Assembly (NCBI GenBank): GCA_013044465.1
Contig: JABEUL010000200.1
Coordinates: 1-6,414 of the forward strand
Length of the DNA stretch: 6,414 nt
Reading direction: 5' to 3'
DNA from: Acidimicrobiales bacterium
GTDB lineage: Bacteria; Actinomycetota; Acidimicrobiia; Acidimicrobiales; JABEUL01
A model generated the notes under the pieces. It ran no database searches, was not told the origin of the DNA, and worked only from the letters and a program-made list of their open reading frames with translations. The position numbers were made by a program, and so were the translations under genes. Positions 1 through 6,414 of the stretch are shown in pieces (the stretch's first letter is position 1; the number at the start of each line of letters is the position of its first letter).

Positions 1-1
1 A

Positions 2-1657
2 AATGTGTGGCCAGAAGATAACTGGAAGGTACACTTTCGAGACACCATGCGGGGTGGGAAGATGCTCAATAACTGGCGGATGGCTGAGCTGCACGCCAAA
101 GAAGCACCAGATCGAGTCTATGAACTTGAAGAGTGGGGAGCTCTATTTGATCGCACTAAAGACGGCTTGATTCTCCAGAGAGATTTTGGGGGCCACCGCT
201 ACGCCAGACTTGCCCACGTGGGAGACCGCACAGGTCTCGAGCTCATCAGAACTCTTCAGCAACGAGCAGTTGCCATGGGGATTGATGTTTTTATGGAGCT
301 AAAGATTGTCAAGCTCCTACATGATGACAGTGGTGCAGTTGCAGGTGCTCTTGGATTTTGGCGTAACTCAGGTGAGTTTGTGCTCTTTAGAGGAAAATCT
401 TTTGTCTTAGCCTCAGGTGGAATTGGAAAGTCTTGGAAGTACACCTCAAATTCCTGGGAGTCAAGCGGGGATGGACATGCTTTGGCGCTTTGGGCTGGAG
501 CAGATCTCATTGACATGGAATTTGTTCAGTTTCACCCAACTGGGATGGTCTGGCCGCTTTCTGTTAGAGGACTTTTGGTCACAGAAGGAGTCAGGGGAGA
601 CGGAGGAATTCTCAAGAACTCAGATGGCGAGAGGTTTATGTTTAACTACATCCCTCCAATGTTCGCCCCAGACACAGCAGACAGTGTCGAAGAAGCCGAC
701 AAGTGGTATGACGACAAGAACTTCCGACGTCCACCAGAACTTCTTCCAAGAGACGAAGTCGCAAGATCCATTAACTCAGAGGTTAAAGCTGGTCGAGGCA
801 CAGCTCACGGTGGGGTTTATTTAGATATTGCCTCTAGGAGATCTCCTGAGTACATTAGGCGTCGCCTTCCTTCGATGTACCACCAGTTCAAAGAACTCGC
901 TGACGTTGATATAACCACGACTCCGATGGAAGTCGGACCTACGTGCCACTACGCTATGGGTGGAGTCAGAGTTGATCCAGATTCAACTAAAGCCACAGTT
1001 GATGGACTTTTTGCAGCCGGTGAAGTAGCTGGCGGGATGCATGGATCTAACCGATTGGGTGGAAACTCATTAAGCGACCTAATAGTTTTTGGACGACGTG
1101 CTGGGATAGGTGCATCCGAGAGAGCCTTAGGCATGAGCAGTACTCCAAAAATCTCAGAAGCTTTGATCAATGACGCAATTAATGAAGCACTACTCCCACT
1201 TACCCGTTCAGATGCTGAGAACCCATTTTCAGTGCAACATGACTTGCAAGAAACAATGCAAGATTTAGTTGGAATAATTCGAACTCACAGTGAGCTAAAA
1301 GAAGCACTTGAAAAACTTGAAGTGTTGCAAGACAGGGTTGACAAGGTGGGTGCAACCGGAGGAAGACGGTTTAACTCGTCATGGCATACAGCGGTAGATC
1401 TCAAGTCAATGATCACTGTTTCAAAGGCCTGTGCCAATTCTGCAATTCTGAGGAAGGAAAGTAGAGGCGGTCACACAAGAGATGACTTCCCCAAGGCCGA
1501 TCCTGAGTTTGGAAAAATTAATCACGTGGTTTCATCTAAAAACGGTGCAATGACAGTCACACCGGCACCACTTCCGGTGATGCCCGCTGAACTAGCAGTT
1601 TTATTTGAAGATGCACCCGCGCCTAGTAACCCGACTCCTAAAGGAGGAGACAAATGA
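2..1657 (+). CDS. sdhA: Succinate dehydrogenase flavoprotein subunit, 5' truncated by window edge
   Basis: This is the catalytic subunit of succinate dehydrogenase (complex II), which oxidises succinate to fumarate on the inner face of the membrane and passes electrons through FAD to SdhB. The frame is open to the left edge, and the first codons (NVWPEDNW) align with interior sequence of mycobacterial Sdh1 SdhA, so the GTG at base 5 is not the start. About 90-100 residues are missing, including the GxGxxG nucleotide-binding motif and probably the FAD-linked histidine. Counting from the GTG, visible active-site and FAD motifs are FHPTG (176-180), TEGVRGDGG (193-201), LPRDEVARS with the likely catalytic Arg249, GPTCHYAMGG with His315, and AAGE...GSNRLGGNSLSDL (337-359). 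The C-terminal helical domain with RRFNSSWHTAVDL (454-466) is intact, followed by a Pro/Ala-rich tail. The gene overlaps sdhB by four bases. In related actinomycetes the membrane anchor gene precedes sdhA, which would place it left of this window. Confidence 0.96.
   Translation, partial: NVWPEDNWKVHFRDTMRGGKMLNNWRMAELHAKEAPDRVYELEEWGALFDRTKDGLILQRDFGGHRYARLAHVGDRTGLELIRTLQQRAVAMGIDVFMELKIVKLLHDDSGAVAGALGFWRNSGEFVLFRGKSFVLASGGIGKSWKYTSNSWESSGDGHALALWAGADLIDMEFVQFHPTGMVWPLSVRGLLVTEGVRGDGGILKNSDGERFMFNYIPPMFAPDTADSVEEADKWYDDKNFRRPPELLPRDEVARSINSEVKAGRGTAHGGVYLDIASRRSPEYIRRRLPSMYHQFKELADVDITTTPMEVGPTCHYAMGGVRVDPDSTKATVDGLFAAGEVAGGMHGSNRLGGNSLSDLIVFGRRAGIGASERALGMSSTPKISEALINDAINEALLPLTRSDAENPFSVQHDLQETMQDLVGIIRTHSELKEALEKLEVLQDRVDKVGATGGRRFNSSWHTAVDLKSMITVSKACANSAILRKESRGGHTRDDFPKADPEFGKINHVVSSKNGAMTVTPAPLPVMPAELAVLFEDAPAPSNPTPKGGDK
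1640..1648 (+). promoter_or_regulatory. Strong ribosome binding site for sdhB
   Basis: AAAGGAGGA lies inside the last sdhA codons, five bases before the ATG at 1654. It is a near-perfect Shine-Dalgarno and fixes the sdhB start. The junction is ATGA (1654-1657), with the sdhA stop TGA inside it, so translation of the two subunits is probably coupled. Confidence 0.88.
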
Positions 1658-2421
1658 GTGACATAACTGTTCGCATTTGGCGAGGGGATGAAAACGGCGG
1701 AGAGTTTAAAGAGTATGTGGTGCCCGCTCAAGAAGGCGAGGTAGTCCTAGACGTGGTTCACCGTGTGCAAGCTGGGCAAGCTCCCGACTTGGCTGTTAGA
1801 TGGAACTGCAAAGCTGGCAAGTGCGGGTCGTGTTCTGCCGAGATCAATGGGAGACCGAGACTGATGTGCATGACGAGAATGAACTCGCTGCCAGAGGGCG
1901 AACCAATCACCATTACTCCAATGAAGACATTCCCGATAATTAGAGATTTGGTAACAGATGTCTCGTTCAACTTTGAAAAGCTCAAGGAAGTTCCAGCCTT
2001 GAAGCCAAAACCCAGGGAAAAAGATGGAACTTATCGCATGATGCAAAAAGACATTGAAAGAGGTCAAGAGTTTAGAAAATGCATCGAGTGTTTCTTATGC
2101 CAAGATGTATGCCACGTCATAAGAGACCACGAGGAAAATAAAGAAAATTACGCTGGGCCGCGGCTCTTTATCCGATATGCAGACCTAGAGATGCACCCCT
2201 TAGACACCAATGACAGAAGAAAACTGCTGCAAGAGAAGGCTGGACTTGGAATGTGCAATATTACCAAGTGCTGCACTGAGGTTTGCCCTGAGCATATTCA
2301 CATAACCGATAATGCAATAATTCCTCTTAAAGAGCGAGTTGTCGACGATAGATACGACCCGATTGCTTGGCTTGGAAAAAAGATCTTCAAACGGAGTTCC
2401 AAAACTCAGGCCAATGCTTAA
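1654..2421 (+). CDS. sdhB: Succinate dehydrogenase iron-sulfur subunit
   Basis: SdhB carries electrons from the SdhA flavin through three iron-sulfur clusters to the quinone site in the membrane anchor. The 255-residue length is normal. The N-terminal ferredoxin fold holds the [2Fe-2S] ligands Cys52, Cys57, Cys60 and Cys72 (NCKAGKCGSC, then RPRLMC). The C-terminal helical domain has CIECFLCQDVCH (Cys143, 146, 149, 153) and CNITKCCTEVCPEHI (Cys201, 206, 207, 211), which by family pattern supply the [4Fe-4S] and [3Fe-4S] clusters. Two details match the mycobacterial Sdh1 form rather than the E. coli form: the fourth Cys of the first motif is followed by His, not Pro, and Cys206 is an extra cysteine beside Cys207. 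The start is secured by the ribosome binding site at 1640-1648. No anchor gene follows, so the order is probably anchor-A-B, as in Sdh1 operons. An alternative label is fumarate reductase subunit B, since these families run both ways. Confidence 0.96.
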   Translation: MSDITVRIWRGDENGGEFKEYVVPAQEGEVVLDVVHRVQAGQAPDLAVRWNCKAGKCGSCSAEINGRPRLMCMTRMNSLPEGEPITITPMKTFPIIRDLVTDVSFNFEKLKEVPALKPKPREKDGTYRMMQKDIERGQEFRKCIECFLCQDVCHVIRDHEENKENYAGPRLFIRYADLEMHPLDTNDRRKLLQEKAGLGMCNITKCCTEVCPEHIHITDNAIIPLKERVVDDRYDPIAWLGKKIFKRSSKTQANA

Positions 2422-2440
2422 AAACAGGTACCATTTGTAG

Positions 2441-3268
2441 GTGCCACAATTTCTCTCAAGCGAATTCTTCAATCTATGTAATGAGAGATTTAAATCAAGC
2501 TCATATGCCTCGGATTTGAAAGCTTCCGAGATTGAGTTTCACGTCTCTTCAACCCCATTTGGGGACCTAACTTATCGGTTGGTGTCAGACGGGTTGGGGA
2601 TTAGATATGAAATGGGCCAGTCAAAGGGGCAATCACCCGGTTTAGCCTACAGTTATGCAACTGCTGTCAAGATTTTCAAAGGTGAACTTGGAGTGGATGA
2701 CGCTCTGAGAGAAGGTCTCTGCAAATTGGTCGGCTACGTTGAAGGCCTTGTAAAAGCTACGGACGCATTCTCTTCAATTGGCGATTTAGCGGGTATTTTT
2801 GATTCAATTAAGGAATCCACCACATTTATCGAGGAAGAAGGAAATGCCATGGAAGTACTTTCTAGCCGTATTCTGCTGCGCCCTAATAACCTTGAGAGAT
2901 CAATTAATTTCTATCGCAATGATTTAGGACTAGCTGTTTTTAGAGAGTTTGGACAGGGAGATCAAAAAGGAGTGGTGTTTCATCTCGGCGGCGGGTTTTT
3001 GGAGGTCTCTGGGGTTGGATCTGGAGCTTCGCCTGCATTATCCATTTGGATTCAGGTTAGAGACGTAGAAGCCGCTTCAGCGCTTTTGCGACGACGAGGA
3101 GTACTGATCACTAGAGGACCAAGATTAGAGCCTTGGGGCTTAAAAGAGATGTGGGTGAGCGATCCCGACGGAGTGAGACTCTATATCGTGGAAGTTCCTG
3201 AAGATCATCCTTTGCGCAAAAGAGAGTCGATTACAGATGTCGGATTGGGGACAAAAGGTCCTCAGTAA
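2441..3268 (+). CDS. Putative SCP2-like domain fused to a VOC (glyoxalase-fold) domain protein
   Basis: This single open frame of 275 residues has two parts. Residues about 25-120 resemble SCP2-type sterol-carrier-like domains of actinomycetes: a short strand region, DGLGIRYEMG (50-59), then SYATAVKIFKGELGVDDAL (71-89) and a GYVEGLVKATDAF segment (98-110). This is a fold-level impression only. Residues 137-256 are a clear VOC domain: LRPNNLERSINFYRNDLGL (146-164), GGGFLEVSG (183-191), QVRDVEAASALLRRRGV (205-221), EPWGLKEMWVSDPDGVRL (230-247) and EVPEDHPLR (251-259). Glu188 and Glu251 sit where VOC enzymes often bind metal, but the usual histidines are not evident, so activity is uncertain. 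The GTG at 2441 directly follows an in-frame TAG and has only a weak AGG 12 bases upstream. An internal ATG at 2849 has a better site. The ORF lies 19 bases after sdhB, so it is probably read from the same transcript. Substrate and role are unknown. Confidence 0.75.
   Translation: MPQFLSSEFFNLCNERFKSSSYASDLKASEIEFHVSSTPFGDLTYRLVSDGLGIRYEMGQSKGQSPGLAYSYATAVKIFKGELGVDDALREGLCKLVGYVEGLVKATDAFSSIGDLAGIFDSIKESTTFIEEEGNAMEVLSSRILLRPNNLERSINFYRNDLGLAVFREFGQGDQKGVVFHLGGGFLEVSGVGSGASPALSIWIQVRDVEAASALLRRRGVLITRGPRLEPWGLKEMWVSDPDGVRLYIVEVPEDHPLRKRESITDVGLGTKGPQ
2838..2851 (+). promoter_or_regulatory. Internal Shine-Dalgarno and ATG for a stand-alone VOC protein
   Basis: AAGGA (2838-2842), within a purine-rich run, stands six bases before an in-frame ATG (2849-2851). 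The protein starting there would begin MEVLSSRILLRP and have 139 residues, the usual size of a single-domain VOC protein. It is a better initiation site than the GTG at 2441. Either the VOC domain is also made separately, or the upstream part is a distinct gene whose stop has been lost. Confidence 0.5.
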
Positions 3269-3271
3269 AAT

Positions 3272-3958
3272 TTAACTAGTCTCTTTCATAAATGGGACTA
3301 GGCCCACTTGGCAAGCAACTCCGGTGCCACCTATCCCGCAGTAGCCCATAGGGTTTTTCACCAGATACTGCTGATGGTACTCTTCGGCATAGAAGAAGTC
3401 GCTTCTGGGTAATATCTCAGTAGTAATGGAAGGAAAACCAGCCTTTTGAAGTGATTGTTCGTAACTATCTCGGATCGAGTTGATTATGTCAAGCTCCTCT
3501 TTTGAGTCATACATAATCAAGGAGCGATACTGAGTCCCGATATCGTTTCCCTGTCTGTATCCCTGAGTTGGATCATGACCCTCGAAAAATGTCTTGACGA
3601 GACTATCTAGGGTGACTTTTTCTGGATCGTAAACTACCAAAACCGCCTCACTGTGTCCGGTTGCCCCCGAGCAAACTTCTTCATAAGTTGGGTTTTTGGT
3701 GGTTCCTCCTCCGTAGCCTACAGCGGTGACTATGACGCCTGGAATCTGCCACATAAGCCTCTCTGCCCCCCAGAAACAGCCCATGGCCAGAACCAGAGTC
3801 TTGTATTTCTCATCAAATGGCGGGAAAATACTAACTTTTTTCACTTCATGCATACACTGTGTAATGATTGCTTGGTCTCGTCCGGTTAATGCGTTCTTGG
3901 CATCTGGAAGAGAAAGCTTAGAAGTTTTTCGCTCTAGGTAATCTGAAAGTAAACCCAT
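3272..3958 (-). CDS. msrA: Peptide methionine-S-sulfoxide reductase
   Basis: MsrA reduces the S form of methionine sulfoxide, free or in proteins, and so repairs oxidative damage in the cytoplasm with thioredoxin as the usual reductant. The 228 residues contain the catalytic motif MGCFWG with nucleophile Cys61, then GHSEAVLVVYDP (101-112), GHDPTQGYRQGNDIGTQYRS (127-146), YAEEYHQQYL (190-199) and NPMGYCGIGG with resolving Cys207. Cys216 corresponds to the third cysteine of E. coli-type three-cysteine enzymes, with one extra residue between the two. The N-terminal segment (DAKNALTGRDQAI, 19-31) resembles the E. coli N-terminal extension, which supports the ATG at 3958 over the internal Met36. 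No clear Shine-Dalgarno precedes that ATG. The gene starts 16 bases after the methyltransferase stop and probably shares its transcript. Its stop is three bases from the stop of the convergent VOC gene. Confidence 0.96.
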   Translation of the reverse strand: MGLLSDYLERKTSKLSLPDAKNALTGRDQAIITQCMHEVKKVSIFPPFDEKYKTLVLAMGCFWGAERLMWQIPGVIVTAVGYGGGTTKNPTYEEVCSGATGHSEAVLVVYDPEKVTLDSLVKTFFEGHDPTQGYRQGNDIGTQYRSLIMYDSKEELDIINSIRDSYEQSLQKAGFPSITTEILPRSDFFYAEEYHQQYLVKNPMGYCGIGGTGVACQVGLVPFMKETS

Positions 3959-3974
3959 GAGGTAATAGTAGTAA

Positions 3975-5675
3975 TTAGGACTTATTGAATCGGTCGGCTG
4001 CTTTTCGAAGGGGAGCTGTTAATTTCCATGAAGTTGAAGCTTCAATGGCTTTTATTTGGTTCTCTAAATTTGCCACATGGATATTGGTAGCTTCCTGTCG
4101 GCTTTTTGCTACTTCAATTTCACCATTAAGCCCTTCGATTATTTGTTGGAAGTACTCCGAGTTGGACATAGTCAACGTGGGATCGATCCTAAGTTCTCTC
4201 GACTCTTCTATCTGACCTCGAAGCCTGACAATTGACTCTTGCCATCCATTTGGCATCAAAAGGGGAGTATCTGGGAGATTTAGCCCACCTGGAGGAGAAA
4301 GATTACTTTGGGAGCGTTCATTCTCACTTTCAATCAAGTTGGCACCCGGTGCAAATACCAGCCCCAAAAAAGAAATTGAAAGCATGACGAGCTGGTCTAT
4401 GTCCTCAGCTACTTCATAAATTGCAAGTGATTCCAGCAGGTCTCTTGGAATGGCAAACCAAAAAATATCCCAATTTTCAAGGGTCAGAAGCATCATGAGG
4501 TCAACTTTGGCCATATCTATCTCTGGGCCAAAGTAGGAAGTCAACAAATCACCAGTTGCAGTGCTGAGGCTTTCTTTTAACCCAAATAAAACTTTGTCTG
4601 GATTGTAGGTACTAAAGTCTCTGAAGTTATCGAAAAAGTCATCTTTGATTCTCTCGCTCTTAGTTAAAAAGACCAATCTTTTGCCTGTGGATTCTCTCAA
4701 GAGAGTGGATATAAAGCCAGCCCATGCCGGATCACTTTCACTTTTTCTCAAAGGAATGAGCATCTCTTTGCCCTCGTAATTTTCCACGAAGTCCTCAAGA
4801 TCTTGAGTTGCCAAAAAAGCTATTTCACATTTAAAATCCCCTCCATATGCATCTAAGTCACCTGAGAGATCTTGGACGGCTAAATGGTCGAAGTCTCCAT
4901 GGAGCACAAAAGCCACATCTGCATCATCTGCCGAACGGTTCTCGGTTTTAGAAATATCGCTTCCAAGTCGAAAAGCCCTCACAAACTGGTATGTATCGCC
5001 AAAGCGGTCAGAGATATTTCGGATTAGTCGAAGTGACTGAGAGATTGAGGTTGACCTTGTAAATAGAGGATTGCTCCCCGCCTCGCTTTGTTCTGAATCG
5101 GCAATGATTACATCGTTTTTCTCAATAAGTTCGAACCCTAATGCACTTAGTGTCGATTCAACCCTTTTTTTCGTAAAGAGCGAGACATGAGTTGAATCTA
5201 GAAGTCCGGTTTGAGTGATGTCCCAACGTCCTCCGATTAATTTTAATCCCAGGTCAACGTGAGCTACATTTGGAATGCTTAATACCAAAATAGGGCATTT
5301 AATTAGCAAAAGAGCATCCTTTATGGAACTAAGTGTCAACGTGGGATTTCTCAAGTGCTCAATTACATCAAGTCCAGTAATCGCAGAAACTTTCCTCCCA
5401 GAGGCAATCTTCACGATTTCATCACTTAAGTCGCTGTAATTTTCGAGGTCAAGTAGGTATGTCTCAAATCCACGAGACTTTATCTCATCAAGGGAACTCT
5501 GGTCGATGTCAGTAGCTAAGTACTCAAAACCTCTCTCCGCCAAAGGTTCGGCAATTGCACCATAGCCAGCACCAATATCGATTATTAGCCCCTTTTCACA
5601 GTTGTTTTCAACAAGTGTGACGCAGTGGCCAAATGCCCCATCCCAGGAAAACTCAAAATGATATCTTTCAGGCAT
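3975..5675 (-). CDS. Class I SAM methyltransferase with degenerate GT-A-like domain and coiled-coil tail
   Basis: Residues 1-235 form a SAM-dependent methyltransferase: motif I is LIIDIGAGYGA (30-40), the acidic ribose-binding strand is ATDID (54-58), DVIEHL is at 103-108, LSIPNVAHV at 132-140, and the GLLDSTHVSLFTKKR stretch (157-171) is typical of enzymes that methylate sugars or lipid-linked glycans. Residues 252-455 run like a family 2 glycosyltransferase (opening strand VAFVLHG, a later RLVFLTKSERIKDDFF, then FWFAIPRDLLESLAIYEVAE and DIDQL). However, the DxD that should follow FL is absent (TKSE instead), so sugar transfer is doubtful. Residues 505-545 look like a coiled coil, and the end, STSWKLTAPLRKAADRF (547-563), is the tail common on surface-polysaccharide glycosyltransferases and methyltransferases. 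No membrane segment or signal peptide is visible. The only plausible start is the ATG at 5675, although its ribosome binding site is weak. The gene follows the sigma gene by 23 bases and precedes msrA by 16. A role in cell-surface glycan modification is inferred; the substrate is unknown. Confidence 0.82.
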   Translation of the reverse strand: MPERYHFEFSWDGAFGHCVTLVENNCEKGLIIDIGAGYGAIAEPLAERGFEYLATDIDQSSLDEIKSRGFETYLLDLENYSDLSDEIVKIASGRKVSAITGLDVIEHLRNPTLTLSSIKDALLLIKCPILVLSIPNVAHVDLGLKLIGGRWDITQTGLLDSTHVSLFTKKRVESTLSALGFELIEKNDVIIADSEQSEAGSNPLFTRSTSISQSLRLIRNISDRFGDTYQFVRAFRLGSDISKTENRSADDADVAFVLHGDFDHLAVQDLSGDLDAYGGDFKCEIAFLATQDLEDFVENYEGKEMLIPLRKSESDPAWAGFISTLLRESTGKRLVFLTKSERIKDDFFDNFRDFSTYNPDKVLFGLKESLSTATGDLLTSYFGPEIDMAKVDLMMLLTLENWDIFWFAIPRDLLESLAIYEVAEDIDQLVMLSISFLGLVFAPGANLIESENERSQSNLSPPGGLNLPDTPLLMPNGWQESIVRLRGQIEESRELRIDPTLTMSNSEYFQQIIEGLNGEIEVAKSRQEATNIHVANLENQIKAIEASTSWKLTAPLRKAADRFNKS

Positions 5676-5698
5676 CGCAGCTATTAAGCCTGGTAAAG

Positions 5699-6337
5699 CT
5701 AGACGGTTAAGAGATCTCTTGCACCGGTATCAGAAGAGGGGTGACGAAGCTTAGACATAGCCCGTGCTTCAATCTGGCGAATCCTCTCTCGGGTGAGATT
5801 AAATTCGGCGCCCACTTCTTCCAAAGTTCTTGACTCACCTCGGTCCAGGCCAAAGCGAAGTCGGAGAATTTCGCGCTCTCTTTCATCCAAAGGAGCCAAA
5901 AGTCTCATAATCTCTGAGGGCAAAAGTGATGTGGCGGCAGATTCAAAAGGAGATTCGGCTGCTCTGTCTTCAACCACATCTCCAAGTTCGGCATCTCCGT
6001 CTTCCCTGAGTGGTTCTGAAAGCGAGAGTGGTTCTGAGCGGAACCTTAAAGCTTCAATTAATTTGTCTTCTGGAAGTTCAACTTCTTGACCAAGCTCAAT
6101 TAAAGTTGGGGACCTTCCAAACTTAAGTTCTAGTCTGGCCTGGGCTTTTTGGACTCGGGCTAAGGTGTCGCCGGCGTGCACGGGCAGCCTGATGGTGCGA
6201 CCGGTATTGGCAATTCCTCGTGTTATGGCTTGGCGAATCCACCAAGTCGCATAAGTTGAGAATTTGAAACCCTTTCGCCAGTCAAATTTCTCCACGGCAT
6301 GCATGAGGCCCAAGTTTCCTTCTTGGATAAGGTCCAA
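5699..6337 (-). CDS. Primary-type sigma-70 factor, C-terminal part after an in-frame stop
   Basis: Sigma-70 factors direct RNA polymerase to promoters. Numbered from a TTG at 6337, the open part has the end of region 2.2 (DLIQEGNLGL, 2-11), regions 2.3-2.4 with FDWRKGFKFSTYATWWIRQAITR (18-40, keeping the Gln and Thr that read the -10 element), region 3 from RTIRLPVHAGD (47-57), an acidic linker (about 111-135), and region 4 with LDEREREILRLRFGLDRG (150-167) and the -35-reading helix-turn-helix TLEEVGAEFNLTRERIRQIE (171-190). This is the group 1/group 2 (RpoD/SigA/HrdB) pattern, not an ECF factor. The TTG has no Shine-Dalgarno and lies in the middle of a conserved motif, so it is not a natural start: homologous sequence continues upstream to a TAA at 6365-6367 and beyond it. 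As written, the product would lack region 1 and most of regions 2.1-2.2, needed for core binding. I cannot tell whether this is a sequence error, a decayed paralogue or a real truncation. Whether it is the main housekeeping sigma or a second one is also open. Confidence 0.85.
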   Translation of the reverse strand: MDLIQEGNLGLMHAVEKFDWRKGFKFSTYATWWIRQAITRGIANTGRTIRLPVHAGDTLARVQKAQARLELKFGRSPTLIELGQEVELPEDKLIEALRFRSEPLSLSEPLREDGDAELGDVVEDRAAESPFESAATSLLPSEIMRLLAPLDEREREILRLRFGLDRGESRTLEEVGAEFNLTRERIRQIEARAMSKLRHPSSDTGARDLLTV

Positions 6338-6364
6338 AAGTGGAAGTCCGGAGGCTTTATATTT

Positions 6365-6414
6365 TTATGCAATGGAAACCACCAACCTCAAGTTTGATTG
6401 GACAAACTGTCGCT
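6365..6414 (-). pseudogene. Upstream sigma factor fragment ending in a premature TAA
   Basis: On the minus strand, 6412-6368 encodes RQFVQSNLRLVVSIA, which is conserved sigma-70 region 2.1. The next codon is TAA (6367-6365), followed in the same frame by KYKASGLPL and then the downstream part starting at 6337. Family members have Lys or Arg at the interrupted position (the SIAKKY or SLAKRY pattern), so one base change from AAA would give this stop. No frame change occurs across it. The gene continues past the right edge of the window. Confidence 0.8.

Noticed and set aside
5..7. GTG at base 5 as the start of sdhA
   Set aside because: The codon before it continues homologous SdhA sequence and the protein would lack its FAD-binding N-terminus. 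The gene simply runs off the left edge.
417..824. Plus-strand open frame of 135 codons inside sdhA in another frame
   Set aside because: The overlapping sdhA frame carries the conserved active-site motifs, and this one has no domain-like pattern.
1747..2067. Minus-strand open frame of 106 codons opposite sdhB
   Set aside because: It lies wholly within the conserved sdhB frame, has cysteine-, serine- and histidine-rich sequence without a recognisable domain, and no ribosome binding site was apparent. It is a shadow frame.
3276..3301. Inverted repeat CTAGTC / GACTAG with a 14-base loop near the msrA stop, a possible terminator
   Set aside because: The stem is only six AT-containing base pairs, the loop is long, it lies in msrA coding sequence, and the following T-rich stretch on the minus strand is broken. 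Too weak to annotate.
3851..3853. Internal ATG (Met36) as an alternative msrA start
   Set aside because: The upstream residues resemble the N-terminal extension of E. coli MsrA, so the longer start at 3958 is preferred.
4173..5345. Repeated stretch GTCAACGTGGGAT at about 4171 and 5336
   Set aside because: Both copies lie in the methyltransferase gene and encode short PTLT peptides in unrelated domains. Two isolated copies of this size are most simply chance.

Overview
The window reads as a chromosomal housekeeping stretch from an actinomycete. The succinate dehydrogenase subunits resemble the mycobacterial Sdh1 type. The sigma factor has the wording I associate with class Acidimicrobiia (for example the stretch LPVHAGD after region 2.4, and the C-terminal ending DTGARDLL). 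Base composition looks moderate, with A/T-rich third positions common, which fits the smaller-genome aquatic members better than the high-GC soil ones. The class-level placement is inference from memory of family sequences, not from a search. No tRNA, rRNA, CRISPR array, insertion sequence or integrase is visible.

Plus strand, bases 2-3268: the 3' part of sdhA (its N-terminal FAD-binding end lies left of the window) overlaps sdhB by an ATGA junction with a strong ribosome binding site. Nineteen bases after sdhB comes an ORF that joins a putative SCP2-like (sterol-carrier-like) domain to a VOC (glyoxalase/dioxygenase-fold) domain. Its internal ATG, with a good Shine-Dalgarno, sits exactly where stand-alone VOC relatives seem to begin.

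Minus strand, bases 6414-3272: a sigma-70 gene (5' end right of the window), then a methyltransferase with a degenerate glycosyltransferase-like middle and a coiled-coil tail, then msrA. Gaps are 23 and 16 bases, so the three may be co-transcribed. The two strands converge with only 3 bases between stop codons. No non-coding stretch is longer than 23 bases, so there is little room for separate promoters or terminators.

Functionally, sdhAB feeds electrons from succinate into the membrane quinone pool, msrA repairs oxidised methionine, and the methyltransferase probably modifies a surface glycan or its lipid carrier. The most striking observation is an in-frame TAA inside conserved region 2 of the sigma gene, at 6365-6367, with recognisable sigma sequence on both sides in the same frame. 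The next most interesting are the SCP2-VOC fusion and the apparently inactivated GT-A-like domain in the methyltransferase. I see no convincing new defence or mobile system here.
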